Shown here piece after piece: positions 63,920 through 64,000 of a stretch of 64,000 bases of DNA; positions within the stretch are counted from its first letter, which is position 1, and every line of letters starts with the position of its first letter. Origin of the DNA: Prosopocoilus inquinatus (lineage: Eukaryota; Arthropoda; Insecta; Coleoptera; Lucanidae); the NCBI GenBank assembly GCA_036172665.1, contig CM069870.1, forward strand, positions 45,094,001 through 45,158,000, read 5' to 3'. The position numbers were made by a program, and so were the translations under genes. Under the pieces are notes generated by a model. That model saw only the letters and a program-made list of their open reading frames with translations, was not told where the DNA came from and searched no databases.

Positions 63920-64000
63920 ATGTTATTTGACGTTTCGATGGACTCCAGTAACTAATGTGAGATACGAAATTTTCGGACGCAGCAGAAGCTGGAAATAGTT
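63920..64000 (+). repeat. Monomer cut by the right window edge (E type)
   Basis: The unit starts with ATGTTATTTGACG and stops at about unit position 83. The array continues beyond the window. Confidence 0.95.
63952..63954. other. 2-bp deletion in the last unit (AACTAATG)
   Basis: The usual AACTCTAATG lacks CT. The partner at 44.28 kb in duplication 6 has the full sequence. Confidence 0.88.

Larger units (their letters stand above)
1..64000 (+). repeat. Satellite DNA array, 149-bp monomer, entire window
   Basis: A 149-bp unit is repeated head to tail without interruption; ATGTTAT marks each unit start, at 8, 157, 306, 455, 604 and onward to 63920. From the first to the last start is 63,912 bp, which is 429 x 149 minus 9, and the nine missing bases are found as five small deletions. 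There is therefore no net room for an inserted transposon, gene or spacer. All units point the same way. Coding is excluded by arithmetic: 149 is not a multiple of 3, so fixed stops rotate through the frames and limit open frames to roughly 190 bp forward and 140 bp reverse. Role is inferred from known satellites: heterochromatin, possibly centromeric or pericentromeric. I do not recognise the family. Confidence 0.98.
60830..64000 (+). repeat. Segmental duplication 6, right copy, running off the window
   Basis: Partner of 41165-44335. It still matches at the last base apart from private changes: TTATCTGACG near 62584, AGCTGAAGCTGG near 62793, and a 2-bp deletion near 63953. The duplicate therefore extends beyond 64000. 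Confidence 0.85.

Noticed and set aside
1..64000. CRISPR array
   Set aside because: The repeats are directly joined, with no unique spacers of constant length between short identical repeats. The variable part of each unit is a small set of recurring subtypes.
1..64000. Open reading frames
   Set aside because: Units carry several fixed stops, and since 149 is not a multiple of 3 every frame meets them. No frame is open for more than about 190 bp forward or 140 bp reverse, and none has gene-like features.
1..64000. rRNA, tRNA or other tandem RNA genes
   Set aside because: No 5S rRNA-like start, no tRNA A or B box pair, and no consistent T-run terminator were seen in the unit.
1..64000. Primate alpha satellite, or beetle and Drosophila satellites I know by length
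   Set aside because: Alpha satellite is about 171 bp. The Tribolium 360-bp and Drosophila 359-bp families differ in length, and I recognise no matching sequence. The family stays unnamed.
1..64000. Inserted transposon, telomere repeat or microsatellite
   Set aside because: The phase count leaves no net extra bases, and no simple-sequence run longer than a few bases was seen.

Overview
The whole 64 kb window is one satellite DNA array. A 149-bp unit is repeated head to tail, always in the same orientation, from the first base to the last. I count 429 complete monomers, plus 7 bases of a preceding unit at the left edge and a cut unit at the right edge. There is no gene, RNA gene, transposon, inversion or unique spacer. 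Landmark-to-landmark distances equal whole multiples of 149 bp once five small deletions are allowed for (1, 1, 2, 2 and 3 bp); a sixth, of 2 bp, sits in the last unit. Such an array suggests constitutive heterochromatin, possibly (peri)centromeric, of a eukaryote. I do not recognise the satellite family and cannot name the species. In one monomer counted by hand (604-752) GC is about 41% and CpG is above expectation (10 seen, about 6 expected). This argues mildly against a genome with heavy CpG methylation, such as a vertebrate or most plants, and fits an insect or another invertebrate.

Monomer anatomy, numbered from the ATGTTAT at position 1 of the unit: positions 1-56 are variable and define subtypes; 57-98 and 108-137 are nearly invariant; 99-107 form the variable loop of an imperfect dyad; 138-149 are a short variable lead-in. 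Most units carry one ClaI site (ATCGAT, positions 129-134). About a dozen subtypes recur, named here A, B, B', C, D, E, E2, E3, F, F2, G, G', H, H' and K.

Subtypes follow one another in repeated orders, so the array has higher-order structure. Cassette 1 is E-B-F-A-B-C-D(-D), about 1.2 kb, and fills much of the window. Cassette 2 is E-B-B'-F-G-H-E2-G'-E-H'-C-D, 12 units and 1,788 bp. It is complete at 2690, 9990, 17588 and 23995, lacks its first three units at 29806, and is expanded by two units at 49169. Four more copies, near 41.3, 45.4, 59.5 and 60.9 kb, stop at the same H/B recombinant unit.

Above this lie multi-kilobase duplications. The clearest pairs are 2.63-7.91 with 9.93-15.21 kb, 20.25-23.05 with 32.62-35.42 kb, 30.8-38.05 with 52.55-59.8 kb, and 41.17-44.34 with 60.83 kb to the window end. 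Recent tandem copies have periods of 1,639 bp (50.9-54.5 kb), 1,490 bp (58.8-61.7 kb) and about 3,127 bp (36.0-41.2 kb). Private base changes and small deletions shared by both members act as fingerprints. The pattern is that of unequal exchange acting at several scales at once. All coordinates and differences were read by eye, so block edges are good to roughly one monomer unless stated.
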